From: Candolleomyces eurysporus
Taxonomy: Eukaryota > Basidiomycota > Agaricomycetes > Agaricales > Psathyrellaceae
Assembly: GCA_027579435.1 (NCBI GenBank)
Contig: JANBPK010000003.1
Coordinates: forward strand, 1 to 64,000
DNA: 64,000 nt
Reading direction: 5' to 3'
Part shown: positions 33,502 through 46,200 of the stretch, piece after piece
Layout of the letters: every line of letters starts with the position of its first letter
Numbering within the stretch: position 1 is the stretch's first letter
Notes under the pieces: model-generated
What the model saw: only the letters and a program-made list of their open reading frames with translations
What the model was told of the DNA's origin: nothing
Database searches by the model: none
Program-made: the position numbers and the translations under genes

Positions 33502-35533
33502 TCACAGCAGCCGCGCCTTTCTCTGAGCATCCAGGGCCTTCGCCCGCTCCCAGACTTCGGTCGTTACCTCGGGTTGGTGCAACGTCGCCGCCAAAAGCCT
33601 GTGGAAATACGGCCAAAGTCATCAGCTCTCAGGGTCCCCAACGTCGCCAACGTTGAGAGCGAAAAAAAACATACTTGGCCACCATCATTCGAGTGATTAA
33701 GTCATCAGACGTGACAACTCCAGTCTTCCCAGCATTCTTGTTGGAACTTGCTGTCTGTCGCTCCTTCACGAAGTCATCTTGGATAAACTGAGAAGGACAT
33801 GAGCAGGACGCCTCCTGAGGGATGAGCTCAGACTTACGTTTGCTGTTGTCCCGTCAAGAGTGACGCTCGCAATTTTCGCCCCACCGATAAGCTTCCGAAA
33901 TTCGCTCAACAGTTCAGGCGACGGGAACCGAATGCTCTGGTCGTCCGCGGCGTACAAGCCTTCTCCATTTTCTTCAGTTTGAGCCTGAACAGATACCTGT
34001 AGTTGGGTCTGGATAGGCGTGAGCAGGGATTGCCATCAAGGCAGGGTCGACGACGAAACCGACCTTGAAGAAGGGGCTCGACTTTCCACTCGAAAGAACA
34101 AGGAAAGGCATGTCCGTTTCAAAGGAGAACCGGCTGAAGGGAAAGACGTAATCCACGGTCTGGTAGGCCATGGCATCTTGTATCGTTCTCAAATTGAGAA
34201 CGCCTTTGTGGAGTCTCAGTCGTTGATGCACATAAATATGGGCAATCTTCGCACCTTTTTCTGAGATATGGCCTTCTTCGAGTGAAATCTCGGACACAAC
34301 ACAGAGAGAACCTTTCGGCAACTGCAACCAGCCACTGTGCAGATCTTCCTCTTTTGACTCGGGGATAAAGGGCGTCGTGTTCAAAACTTCAAGGGAGAGC
34401 GGAAGGACCGATAGCATAGGGACTAGCTCAGACAAAACAAGGACCAGCTTTGGTGTCCGGGAAAGGGATGGTCCATATCCTGTGAGAGCGAGGGACAACG
34501 GGAGGATGGGAGGCACGCGAGATTGCCTGGTAAGGGTAAGTGTCAGCAAGAAATATATCACCTGCAAACTAAGAACGCACACTTTGCTTGTGATGGACAG
34601 GAGGACCCATTCCGCCGCCAGTTGGTCACCAGACAGTCCTTCCTGCGCTATCCAGGATATCAATTGTTCGCGGATAGTGGGGTCCTGGAGCGTTGGGTCA
34701 GGGAACAATCGCGGGACGATGGTGGGTGCAATTCTGCGAGAAAAGACGACATGAATGGTTGGAACAGGAGCCGATGAAGTAGGTTCCAAGGATGTGCTCC
34801 ACCTACATCCACATAGTTAAGGGACATGGTGTATTGATGTTCGCAGTGAGACATACGGTTCAGTCCCTAGTATCCCGACAAAAGAATAGAGGTCTGTCGC
34901 CCTCAAAGGTTCAGACTGAGCGGGGTCATAGATCTAAAATAATAGGTGAGAAAAGCGCGTTGGAAAAGAAAAGGGTCTACCTTGACTTGTACGCCAAGGT
35001 GGGGCGTCGAATTGAGAGGATATTTGTGAGGTAACAACGACGATGCGCTCGTATCTGGATTGGCACCTCTTGCGTCAGAGCACCAGTGACTCTTGCCTGG
35101 AATTGATACAGCCCATACGACACTGCATTCTTTGAGGAGAGTGTAATCGACAGAACTGTCGCTGCTGATTGCGCCGTCGGGCTCGGTCAGACCCCAGCCT
35201 CCACAGTCGCCATTACTATGCTTTGAGAGATAGACTTCGGGGGAGCATGACGTGTCCTGGATCATGCAGTCAAAGCGAACGAGGGAGCGAGGTTTCAGGG
35301 ACTCTGGGGGAGTGTGGAGATCGAGGACAGTGATCTGGGCGGAGTTGAGCTCTCGGCGACGCGCCAAGAAGGCAACACTCACCTCATTGAATGCATCTTG
35401 CGAGGAGAAGATGTCGTCAAAGTAGCTGGCGGCTCTTGGGGGGGAACTCCTGGGCGTCGTCGGGGGCCCTGGAGAGCTCGATGAGAAGGTCGGAGGGACG
35501 GGCGAGCGCGTCGACAAGCAGGGACGAAACCAT
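33502..35533 (-). CDS. MCMBP: Mini-chromosome maintenance complex-binding protein
   Basis: Binds the MCM2-7 helicase and helps unload it from chromatin late in S phase (family knowledge). Exons carry LNSAQITVLDLHTPPESLKP, PRSLVRFDCMIQDTSCSPE, ECSVVWAVSIPGKSHWC, HLGVQVKV, RIAPTIVPRLFPDPTLQDP, LISWIAQEGLSGDQLAAEWV, LSLEVLNTTPFIPESKEEDL, AYQTVDYVFPFSRFSFETDM, VVDPALMAIPAHAYP, TSDDLITRMMVAK and the C-terminal WERAKALDAQRKARLL. The best start is 35533 (MVSSLLVDALARPSDLLIEL), matching the DALxxP N terminus of MCMBP, but the printed sequence has a C7 run (35438-35444) that shifts the frame; six Cs would give ...QEFPPRAASYFDDIF. Only 82 bases separate its start from the CDC50 gene. Confidence 0.9.
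35438..35444 (-). other. Homopolymer C7 that breaks the MCMBP frame
   Basis: Seven Gs on the plus strand. With seven the first exon of MCMBP hits a stop soon after; with six the frame runs from the ATG at 35533 into SYFDDIFSSQDAFNE. Sequencing or assembly error in a homopolymer is the simplest explanation. A shorter in-frame start (at 35517 in the shifted frame) is the alternative, but it loses the conserved DALxxP N terminus. Confidence 0.7.
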
Positions 35534-35615
35534 GGTAGGGCTGATTACGTGATGCACTGGTTAGGCATTACTCAGGGCTGTTGACAAGCGCAGTGTTTTC
35601 TCCTCCACCACCACC

Positions 35616-37046
35616 ATGGGCCTTTTCAACCGCAAGCAGTCCAGCGGCTCGGACGACAACGATTCAACAGAGAACAAGAAGGAGAAGGCGGGTTGGAGGA
35701 GGCCAGCCAGTATGTCGCCCGTTCCACCCTCCTCTCACCGCTTACCCGTTCTCTAGATACCGCCTTCAAGCAGCAGCGGCTCAAGGCATGGCAGCCCATC
35801 CTCACCCCGAAGACCGTCCTCCCAACCCTCTTTATTATTGGTGTCCTATTCGCCCCCATCGGCGGCCTTCTCATCTGGGGTTCCTCGAAGGTTTCCGAAA
35901 TGACCTTTGACTACACAGAGTGCGAGAACCTCCCCGCAGCAACCTCCCCGGGGAGCCTCCAGTTCACCGACATGCCCTCCAACAAGTACTCATATCACCT
36001 CACCGCTGGAGACAGTAATCTGAAGCCAAATCCCCCTCGCTATGCTTACCTGGACAATTCCAACAATGCTACTGTGACGGACATATCCCAGCAGAGGGAA
36101 TGCATAGTCGAGTTCGAGATTCCGGCAAACCTCTCACCCTCGGTCCTTTTCTACTACAAGTTGACCAACTTCTACCAAAATCATCGTCGCTACGTCAAGA
36201 GTCTCAATTCCGACCAGCTCAAGGGCAAGTACGTCAGTCCCGAAGACCTGGATAACAGTGATTGCAAGCCATTATCCTCAATCAACGGCACTGCCATCTA
36301 TCCATGCGGTCTCATTGCCAACTCTTATTTCAATGGTTCGTCCTCCTTTCGTTTCATTCATCTCCAACCTAATCTGTCCCATAGATACCTTTTCCAACCC
36401 CGTTCTTCTCAACCCGGCAAACTCGGCAGAGGCTTCGCAAACTTATGCCTTGTCGGCCAGCGGGATTGCTTGGCCTGGCGAAGCCAAGAAATACGTTACA
36501 ACTCCTATTGCTGACAAGGGATATCCCGACCTGGCCTCTATCGTGCCCCCACCTAACTGGGCCAAACGCTATCCAGATGGCTATACTGAACAGAATCCCC
36601 CACCAAATCTCCGAGATGACGAGCGTTTCCAGAATTGGATGCGTACCGCCGGTCTTCCCACTTTCACCAAGCTCTATGGTCGCAACGATGATCAAGAAAT
36701 GGTCAAGGGAACCTACAGGATCGTAATTGGCCTCAGTAAGTCGCGCTATCCTACTTTCTTGTCTATTCTCTGACGTTTTTATCCCTAGACTTCCCTGTCA
36801 TTCCATACAAAGGTACCAAATCTTTCGTCTTTTCGACCGTCACTTGGATAGGTGGAAAGAACCCATTCCTTGGATGGGCCTATGTTGCGGCCGCTGGTGT
36901 ATTCGTTTTGCTGGGGCTTCTGGGAACTGCCAGGCATCTCATCAAGCCTAGGTACGCTTTAGCTCTCTCCTTACTTGTCCATCGGCGCTGATATCTTTCT
37001 TTACAGACGATTGGGCGATATGTCTCTTTTGTCTTGGAACCGATAA
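35616..37046 (+). CDS. CDC50: CDC50/LEM3-family phospholipid flippase subunit
   Basis: Noncatalytic beta subunit of P4-ATPase lipid flippases in Golgi and plasma membranes. Start MGLFNRKQSSGSDDNDST with a cytosolic tail, then NTAFKQQRLKAWQPILTPKT (the QRLKAWQPI signature) by an intron at about 35710-35759. First membrane helix VLPTLFIIGVLFAPIGGLLI; ectodomain with YTECENLPA, PANLSPSVLFYYKLTNFYQN, RRYVKSLNSDQLKG, CKPLSSINGTAIYPCGLIAN, SGIAWPGEAKKY, FQNWMRTAGLPTFTKLYGR and GTYRIVIGLNFPV. Paired Cys residues and N-glycosylation sites are present. Second helix YVAAAGVFVLLGLLGTARHL, tail RRLGDMSLLSWNR. Length near 400 aa is standard. Divergent from MCMBP. Confidence 0.93.
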
Positions 37047-37201
37047 ACCAGTTGTTCCGGATGAACTTGGCCATGCTGACATGTACTATATTATGCATCT
37101 TTACGACACTAATACCAACGGTCTTCCTCTGAGTATTCTCGACCAACGTCTGAATACACCTCCCGACACGACAAACGATGAAGACGTCAATCTTCTGCTC
37201 T

Positions 37202-38499
37202 TTAGGCCCCGCCCGCCTTATATCCAATCCCTTTGCATCGAATGATGTTGTTCCCTGCAGAGTCCTTTTCGATCTCGAATTTTGCCTCCGTCATCTGCTC
37301 AGCAAGCCATATGGCAGTTCTGGTGGGACTTGCTCTATCAGGACTAGTTCACCTTGAGATGAAGAAATTTGCCTACTGGGTGTGTAATTCCAATTCATCC
37401 CTCCCACAATTTACCTCGGAGGTCCCTTCCGCTAAAGCCATGAAAATGATAATCTGGTCTTGAAGCCATTCGTCCACGCAACCGCCGTTGTCTAGACCTT
37501 TGATCAGGAGTTGCGCAGCCTCTTTGCCTACAGCTGCTGGATTGAGGCCCTTCCGTCCAACCGCACTGCCTCCAATATATCCTCCCCCTTCCAACTCAGC
37601 CCACAGGACGATCCCGCTCCCTCCAGCGACTGCAACATCGTTTGATTCCCTGCGGTTTTCGATGTTCACTGGTACCCTCTCTTCTTTTTCCGAGTCTTCG
37701 TTGAGTTCGTCCTCCGGATCCCGTTCAGCACGGCCATAACCTGCCCTGCGCAACTCCCGCTGCGCACCGTCGATCATCTCCCTTCCGACGCTACCGGGCA
37801 ATTTAGAGTAATGGGCAATTCCTTGTATGGATTTGATTTTGCCCCGTTCGAGTAGGGAGAAAGATTTTAGCTTTTGTCCTTGTGCAAGTGGGCGCACTGT
37901 TGTCACTATTTCTCCTCCGCCTTTGGGAAAGTAGCCTCTCTTGTTTATATCCAATACGATAGACCCCTCCTTTAAGCCAAAATGTGTCTCCAAAAAGGGT
38001 ATGAGGACGTTTTGAGTGTGGTCTACTTGGGGCGCGTGCGTCGCGTTGGTGCCTCCCAGGAGAGTCAAGGTGGATGGGACAATTTTAGTGGGCAACCGGT
38101 TCGAAAAAAGCAGGAGGGGTAGTGCCACTTGGAGGAGCAGTGTTACTGAGCCAGCAGTGACAGAGTCCGCTCTGAAGTCGCCAGGGAGGCTGATGAAGCC
38201 GGGGGTGTATTGGACCGAAGTGGATCCATTCTTTGCGCCTATGAGGGTGCCAGACGATATCGTCGATGCAAGCTGGAGTCCTGGGGAAGGCTAGTCAATG
38301 ATAAATCCAGGAGAATGTCGGTTGCATTGCTCTCACCAACGCGATGCTGATTCTTCAAACCAGGCTGGGCTCTCCCGTGCCGAATCTTATTGATGGAGAT
38401 GGGTTTTTTGCAAAGGCTCGATAGGGAGATTGCATTGCGCAAGATTTGTCCACCGCCCTCTAGGGTGCTGCCGTCGATTTCGAAAAAGGGCGGAGCCAT
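37202..38499 (-). CDS. RTCA: RNA 3'-terminal phosphate cyclase
   Basis: Uses ATP to convert RNA 3'-phosphates to 2',3'-cyclic phosphates, in nucleoplasm. Start at 38499 gives MAPPFFEIDGSTLEGGGQIL, with EGGGQILRNA. Then SINKIRHGRAQPGLKNQHR, SVTLLLQVALPLLLFSNRLP, LLGGTNATHAPQVDHTQNVL, INKRGYFPKGGGEIVTTV, SLLERGKIKSIQGIAHYSKL, VLWAELEGGGYIGGSAVGRK and GGCVDEWLQDQIIIFMALAE. A final intron falls within LHTQ-TAIWLAEQMTEAKFEI; the His of LHTQT fits the adenylated nucleophile position (from memory of the family). The EGGGQILR start and active residues separate it from the inactive ribosome-assembly relative Rcl1. About 390 aa; an acidic insert (DPEDELNEDSEKEERVPVN) sits in the middle. Confidence 0.92.
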
Positions 38500-38702
38500 G
38501 GCCAATTTGAATGTATGTAGTGTTGAAGGAACGAATGTTAACGGAATATATGTAGCGCCCACTGGTATCATTATGACTCCCTCAGCTATTGATTTCAATG
38601 ACCGCCCCGAGGTGTCCGTGTCGGATCCGTCGCATCTTTACGTTGCAAATTATTCTATAGTACTGTACTACTACTATACATCAGAGGCCTTGAGGTGGGT
38701 AT

Positions 38703-41700
38703 CTATAAGAAGTAGTCTTGATCCCGGTGGAACGATGCTGACCACATATCAGGAACGGCGAAGAACATGGGTATTCTAGAGAAATCAGGTTAATAGAAAC
38801 TCTTCGCTGACAGTGAAAATGTAGATGACGCACCCCAGTTCTATGCGTGCCCAGGAAGCTTGTCTTCTCTACTCTTGGGGGTGCCACTAGCTGGTTCCGA
38901 ATACTTCGCATCCCAAGGTTATGAATGCAACTAAGCATCAGCTCATGCTCCCTCGAATATCTTGCTTGGCATTCCGCCAGCTTCTTCTTCTCCCTGGCAA
39001 CCTCTTCCTCCAAGAGTTTGACCTGGGACCGCAAGCCTGTTTCGGCTTCCTCAAACGCCCCTTGCTGCAAAAGACCTGAGTGAAAATGTCAACGCAACGG
39101 CCTACCAATACTTACCGATGCAATGGAGACATTCGCGGCATTGCCATCCTTGATGAGTTTATCTTGAAGTTTGATAAACTGGAATAATGGATTACTGTTA
39201 CATTCAAATCCTCCGCCCAGGTTTGACGGCTTACCTGTTTGGCCTTGATAAGCTTCTCGTTGAGGCCCTTGATGGTTTCTTTCTGCGCAATATTGTCTTC
39301 GTGGATAGATAGCCACCGTTGTCGGAACTCCTCTGGAACATTTCCAGGCAAGACAGAATTGAGCTCGTTGCTGAAAGAATCGCAAGTCAGTTGGGAAGGT
39401 TGGAGTAAAAAATTAAAACATACTTCAGATCCCGTTGCAACAACAGCTTTTCTCGATGGCCGATGCCTTCTGTTTGCAGGTTCATCTTCTCCATGAGGAG
39501 ATTGTTGATCTGTTCCAGCTGCATGCGGCCCTTCTCGTTAAGATCTTTATTCTGCTTCTTCAATCTGTCCACATCCGCCTCTAGCTCAGCCTTGTCCTCA
39601 TTCACGGACTCGCGGAGAGATGCAAGGATGTCGAGTTGATCTTTGTTGACCAAAGTCACTGCAACAGGCGATTAGGACGAGATTATCAGAGAGTAGCACG
39701 CACAAGGATCACTTACGGTCTGACTTGGCAATGGTCAGTTCCCTATTCACGGTGTCGTATTTGACCTCCAGTTCGGCGTGCCCCTTACGCAGTTCTTCGA
39801 GCTGTTCTACCGTCTCATTTAGGCGCTGGCGAAGGGCGATTGCTGCCTCTGGCCTACGAATACTCAGTCAGAGTTGACATCTCACCAGAGAGTGAATGAT
39901 AGCCTTACCCATCACCCAGCGATTTTCCACTTCGAATCTCATCCAGGTCCCGCTGGAGCATCAATTTTTCCCGGTGTGCAGTGAGGTAGTCCGATTCATA
40001 GCGCGCCTTCATACGGTTGGCATCTTCAAGCAAGTTCTCCAGAACAAGAAGTCTGCTTGTATCGGCTTCATTCTTCTTGTGGGCCTCCAATTCTCGTTGC
40101 AGCTTCTTAATTTGCAATTTGAGGTCGGTGGTGGTCCGTCCTGCAATGGCATCGTCGAGCTCTTCGCCCAAACCATGTACCTCGTCGTCTGTCTCCATGT
40201 TTGGACTAGTAGGAGTGACCGCTGGGAAGTCTTCCGATGCTGAAGAAGCCATACGCGCAAGGCCAGTGCTTCGAGCGCCACCCTGAGCAGTGGACCGGTG
40301 AGAGGATCTGAACTCAAGTTCCTTCACCCGCTCCTGATAGAGCTCAAGGGACTCTGCGTCCTTAGCTCTCTCTTCTTGACTGATCTTCAGCTTCGTTCTT
40401 GTCTGCTCCAGTTCGAATTTCAGACTCTCGATATCTTGGTTTCGGGAAGAGTTTTTGCCCTCGAGGTCAGCAATCTGATTCTTGTAGGATTCCATTAGAG
40501 GCTTGAAGGCGGCGACCTTTCTGTATTCTTCTTCCAATGCCGCATTCTTGTTCACAAGGTCGGAGTTTTGCTGTTCAATGGCCTGTGGACGTGATTCTGG
40601 TGAGCATCGTGTAGGTTACAAACAATGGGGCAGGACCGTCACCTTGAGCTGGTGTCGAAGATCAGCACTCTCTTGCAGCTTCTTCTTGTACTTCTGCATG
40701 ACGTTCTCTGTCTTGTGCAGCTTATCTGCGGCATGTCGGTACCTATGAGAAACATGAGCATAATGCTTGCATGGTCGCTTGGCAACATATACTCGTCGAG
40801 TTGGTCCTTTAATTTAGCTGCTTCATCCGCAACTTCTTGAAGTTCGTCGATCTTCCGAGTCAATTCGGCTACCAGGTTGGTGTTTTTGTCTAGATCAGAC
40901 TCTGCAATAGCCAAATTGTCCTCGCTCTTCTGGCTGACATCTCGGTCCACATTATTGACCAAATTATAATCTGTAAGAAGAACGAAGACTCACAGTTCTC
41001 CCCTCACCCGATCCAGTTCGGCACGCAGCATCGTGTCCGATTTGTCACTCCTCCTGCTGCCTTCCACTTCCCTATGCATCATTCGCAATTGCGAAAGCGC
41101 TTCGTCCTTCTCCTGAACGACGTCGTCCAAGTTACTTTGCAACTGCCGATGTTCCTCGAGCAGTGTACGGTACACCTTTTCCAATGTTTCCTTCTCATTG
41201 AAAATTCGACTTCGTTCCGATTGAACTCGGTAGTAGTGGTCGTCCCTGAGAGCATATCTGGTAAGAGACGAGAAACAAGCTTAGATGTTCAGGGAGGCTC
41301 ACTCTGTCATAGTATGCGCCTCTCCGGCTTCTGATGTTCCCGCCTCCCCAATCTTCCCCATGACTTGCTCGATTGCCTTCATTAAGACATGCTGGTCAGC
41401 CTCATTCAGACCTTGAATCTTGTCAATGAAATCCTTGTTCTTCTCGCACTGGACGCCAATGACAACGGTGAGACGGCATAGGGTGAGAACCGCGGAGACG
41501 TCACTATCTTTCGCGATAGTTTGCAAATCCGGAACTTCGATGCTGGTTGTCTGCTTCTGGAGTATGTCCGCAAAGTACTGGGTCATTAGACGATACAACC
41601 GCTTCAGAGCACTGAATCTGAGAACCCAGTTTTCGGAGGGTTGTACGGAGGGTCGTTGCTGTCGGAAGTAGACGTCATCTCTGTTCTGGGTTGAGCAAGC

Positions 41701-41873
41701 ACTTCCAGCGAGTACAAGCGGGCTTGAAAGGCTTACACAAGAGAGAGTATATCGAAGAAGATGGCGCCATCGTTGAGGTCTGAGGCGGTGGTGAGAGGTC
41801 GTGATAGCTCGAAGGTCTTGAAGAAGTTGATGAACGCTTCAAGCTCCTGTTTCTGGGATTGGTCGGGAGCCAT
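38703..41873 (-). CDS. HOK1: HOOK-family microtubule motor adaptor
   Basis: Cytosolic adaptor linking dynein (and kinesin-3 in fungi) to early endosomes. N terminus MAPDQSQKQELEAFINFFKT with EAFINFFKTFELSRP, the Hook domain (calponin-like) including NWVLRFSALKRLYRLMTQYF and VLTLCRLTVVIGVQCEKNKD. The rest is a long coiled coil with heptads: EKVYRTLLEEHRQLQSNLDD, VAELTRKIDELQEVADEAAK, YRHAADKLHKTENVMQKYKK, IEQQNSDLVNKNAALEEEYR, DLKLQIKKLQRELEAHKKNE, MLQRDLDEIRSGKSLGDGPE and VPEEFRQRWLSIHEDNIAQK. The C terminus LGMRSIRNQLVAPPRVEKTS and a last exon end near 38703. About 850 aa and ten or more introns. Exact terminal exon uncertain. Confidence 0.9.
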
Positions 41874-42076
41874 TGCTTCCCCAAGCAGCAGTATCGACGT
41901 TTACTGAGTGTTTGGGAGCTGCTCAACAGCGTCGTGGAGGGGGCATATGATGGGTGAGTCTCAATGCAAGCGACTTTGAATCTATTTGATCTCGGCTAGT
42001 ATACCACCTCTGATCCTCTCAACAAACATATACACCGTAACATTGGAAACCAGAGCTTCTACAAATATTTACACGA

Positions 42077-43092
42077 CTACAATTCAACTCTGACCTGATC
42101 ACGGTCTTCTTGTAACCCCCATTCACTTTCCGTTGGCCTGGTATCGCCGCTACTCCCAGCCTTCTCCAACTTAGAAGCCCATATGGCAGCGCCTATAGTG
42201 GAGGTCAAACTGAATGCGAACCCCACAATGGGTATCAAGCTCAAGGTGAGAGAGATAGCCCCGAATCTGTATCGAGTTTAGCCGAAACCAAATCATACAC
42301 GTAGTGCACTACGCACGCAGTATATGCAGCCTTTCGTTTGGCCACAAACTCTTCTGACTGACTCGAGTTGAAGCCCTTCAACTGGAAATACCTCCCATGG
42401 AAAGTGGGACCAAGTTTTCGACCTGGAGAAAACCTAAATCAGTCGCTTCGTAAAGTGAGTCATCGGACAAACCATTGTAGGTCAAGAATATTGCCGTCCC
42501 CACTACTGGAATAGAGTTCAACGGCAGGGAAACCAAATAGCGTACGATGCTATTCGGAGAGAACCTATTCAGCGGTTTGTAGAGTGATTTTCCCAACTTC
42601 TTCATGCCTGAAGACGAAGATTGGGTTTCCCGACCTCCTTCGACCAGCTGTGCATTGCCTTGCTGAAGAAGAACGGCGTCAACTGGAAAGAAGAAAGTGA
42701 GAGGATTCTCTAGGAGACGAATTGCATGGCTCACATATCTTGTCTTGAGCTTCGCTCAGGAAGAATGCTTTCGATACGAGCGACGCAAGAACATACGACT
42801 CCGCTAAAACCATAATAGCGGCTGGGATAAACGCCAACGGGCCCGTCACGATTGCGCACAGGGCAATTTGGGGCAGATAGGTGAAAACGAACATTCCGAT
42901 CGTAATGCCAGCTGAGGTGAGGAGCGCCTTGGTGACCACGGGGCCTACAGCCCTGTACAACGAGGGATGCGAGGCGAGATAGGTGACACCCAGCACAGGA
43001 TACGCCCAAGCTCCAGAGAGGACAGCGTCTTGTGTCAGGGAAAGAACTTCTGTGAGTTCTTCACGAGCAGTATTAATGAAGGTTTGTGCCAT
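42077..43092 (-). CDS. EI24-like membrane protein (Rrt8/Lds family)
   Basis: Integral membrane protein with sequence pattern of fungal EI24-domain proteins such as yeast Rrt8 and Lds1/2, linked to lipid droplets and spore wall. Start MAQTFINTAREELTEVLSLT; membrane segments include VLGVTYLASHPSLYRAV, TIGMFVFTYLPQIALCAIVT, PLAFIPAAIMVLAESYVLAS, RYLVSLPLNSIPVVGTAIFL and ISLTLSLIPIVGFAFSLTST; the linker SSSSGMKKLGKSLYKPLNRF is cytosolic-like, and KLGPTFHGRYFQLKGF matches the family turn. C terminus DRDQVRVEL. Four exons or so. Localisation and role are inferred only. A clean TATA box lies upstream on the same strand. Confidence 0.78.
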
Positions 43093-43164
43093 TGAGGGAG
43101 GAGAGTTAAGGGATTAGGGATACAAGAAGCTACCACCTGGAAAAGGAGCGTCAGGCCACGCTCC

Positions 43165-43172
43165 TTTATATA
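43165..43172 (-). promoter_or_regulatory. TATA box of the EI24-like gene
   Basis: Minus-strand TATATAAA about 73 bases before the ATG at 43092, a usual distance for a fungal promoter. It is one of few perfect TATA boxes near a start codon in this otherwise TATA-poor window, which may point to a regulated gene. Confidence 0.55.
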
Positions 43173-43232
43173 TGACGAGCGGAACACGCACTAAAAGTTA
43201 CATAGGTTTGACGTCATCGAATGAACACGTGC

Positions 43233-46200
43233 TCATAATCCATTCGCTAGCGCCCTCTTCAAAGCCTCGTTTTTCCGTTCCAACGCTTCTACTTTTTTCT
43301 CCGCTTTGAGCATCTTATCCGCCACGTATCTTGCACGTTCTCTAGAGGCAGTTCTTCGGGACACCAACCAGCTATACCAACTTTTTGGTTCTGCGGCCAT
43401 GATATTGCCTAATGTCGTGAGCTCATCTTCGCATTCCTTGACTGTGCGCTCAGCTTTCGCGATCGCCTTGTCATTCAAGTTGATTTCTTGAACAGCCTGA
43501 AACACAGGGTCTTTTACCAGACGTTCAAATACCCAGCGGAACATGGGTTTCCCTGGCTTGATACTTGAAGGTCGACCTAGTGCAGACATCAATAAGGGTG
43601 CTTTAATTGCCATTAAAGGGACTTACCGCCATGGGTGGTAATAGTAATCAATTCAGCGTGTTCCATGTTTCGCAATGCAGTCTCATCTCCTTTGAATGGG
43701 AAGTCGGAGATAACTTCATAATAGGCAATCTAAGAAATTCGTTGGGTCATTGAATGGTAAGACGGTTTTTGAGGCCGGGACAAGACCGTACCTGGGACTG
43801 TTTGGCCAGAGCGCTCACGATAAACCATACTTGCTCCCTCGCCCATGGCAGAGATTTCGCATCGTCGGCGTCTTCTCCAAAAGCGTTCTTTCGCAGCTCA
43901 CTTACGCCTTGATTAATGATATCCTCGACAGAGTCTTCGATCCGTTGACCATTTCGAACTTTATGAATTAGCTGTGGAAACAGAATGAGTGCCGCAATGC
44001 AGATAGCATGAAATGATACATACACTCTCCAGATCACTGGCTCGACCACCAAGGCGCGCAACGGAGGCTGTTTGCTCTTGAGTAAAGTCTATATCAATAC
44101 CAGCATTGCTCAATTTCTGCTTCATGAACGACAGTGAGCTGGAGGGGTCTGCATCAGATAGGCCTATAGAATAAAGCGGCTTTGAAGGAAGGGCTGCCAA
44201 AGTATTAAAAGAGGTGTGTGCTGGAAGCAAGGTCATCCCATACCTTTGGCAAGTCTTCTTGAATTCTCCCGATTGTCACTGAGCACGATGACGTGGGCAG
44301 TCTATTCAATTGGGTCAACCCTGAAGGGCTTAAAGTTTCAACAAAGCTCAAGGCTCACCTGCCCTTCCACCAAGCTCGCGGCCCAATTTGCAAGAATAGT
44401 TAGAAGCTCTTCCCGGGTCACCCCAATCTTACTGGAGTAATTTCGGATGACAACAATAGGGAGTGCTTTCAGCGCATCGATATCTGCCTGGGATTCGGCT
44501 TCCCGTTTGCCCTGCCTTTCCGCATCTTCAAGAGCGCTGTCTTGCTGAGCGATGCTGCCATCGAACGACGAGTCCATGATCTCGTCCCCAATGCCCAGCT
44601 CACTCATGACTCCATTTCCCGCAACACAATCCAAACGACCGTCGTGCCATGTTCCTTCAGTGATCTTGTCGGTCAGAATACGCTCTTGCGCTAGAATGGC
44701 CTCCCTGCGACGTTCGGCGTCGATTTTACGTCTTGAATTGGCGCGATGAGAGTCGGAGACTCCCTTCAAGCCTTTGGCGACCACATTTAGTATTTGGTTC
44801 AATTGGTCTACGAGCGAGCTAGTGATACCAGCTAGGAGAGGTTTTGTGAGCAAGAGTGGATCCGGTGCTTGGACAAAATTGAGTACCTTTCTGCCCAATT
44901 AATCCTACACTTGCCAAGTCAATGAGATTCCCCATCGAGTTGAACAGCGTAAAGACGGGCCAATAGCCCGTCTGCTTGGCCAAAGTAGTGACGAGGGCCG
45001 AATCAGAGGCCTGGTTTTGAAGTTCCCGACAGTCGATGTATAGAACAGTCCTGAAGCGAAAACAATAGCATCGGATTTTCCATTCAGGATTAGTGAGAGA
45101 CGTACCGGCCCTCTTCAGAAAGAACGGCTTGCAGCATTGTCGTCTTCCCACTGCCTTGAGGTCCATGCATGAATGCAATAGTACCTAAAAATGAAGTGTG
45201 GGCATTTGGAAAGAATAGATAGGTAGAAGATACTTACTGGGTTTGTCCGTCAAATAGGCTTTCAGAGAATCGCAAGCATCAGACCGTTCTTTCCAGGCAC
45301 TTGTCTGGGAAGAAATGTCAGGTGCGCGTTGACCACCAAGTCTGGCAACGGTATTGGCTCTAAGCCACTGATAAATAGTGTATTCTGGTGATATGAGATT
45401 CCTTTTCCGGAGGAGAAACTTGGAAGAGCTTACTCTGATAGTCGAACCAGTCTAGCATCTTGCCTTCAACCATCAAGGAGCGAATAGGGTCAAAAATCTA
45501 GGAGGAAATTATAACTCGGCGCTGTGGGTGCAATGAACGAAGGCTAACCGTGTATGTTAGAGTTCCCAAAAGAAAGACAAGGAGTGGGAGGGTAATCTTG
45601 GGGTGACTTGACATCCAGTCACGGATGGCATGTGCTTGAATAGGTTTCTGGTACCCGGTGCGTATACGTGTAATATTCGTGGTTTGGGAGGGAACATCAA
45701 TACCGTGTAGGACATTACGCGCAATAGTAGCAGAGTGGAGGCGTTGGAACGTCACAGTTGCAGAGCGCGGCGTTCCAGCAGGCACAACGGTCGGCAAAGT
45801 GATATCCTTGATACGGCCATAAGGCCTGAATATATCATACAGCTTCTGCTCCTGAACGTCGGGTCCGTCGAAGATAACTTTGATGATTGGGGAAGCGTAT
45901 CTATGCATATCCTATTGGAAGAATAAGGGAGAATCATTCGTTTCGAAAATTGTTATGCTTACTTCTCTCCACGGAGATCCCTGCACGAGCCATGCCCTTC
46001 CGCTGCCGAGGCCTGACCAGCTGGGAAAGCCTCCGGTCTTGTCAACGTGGGTCTGGACGACACGTTGAATATTTTGGAGCGCGTCTTCTTGGTTTACTGA
46101 AGGGGCATATGAGAAATGAACGTAGACTCCACCATCCTTGGGGTAGGGTTCTAAATCCAGAACTTTGAAATCGTGCTCTGCAACCTTGGCTAGCTGGGAC

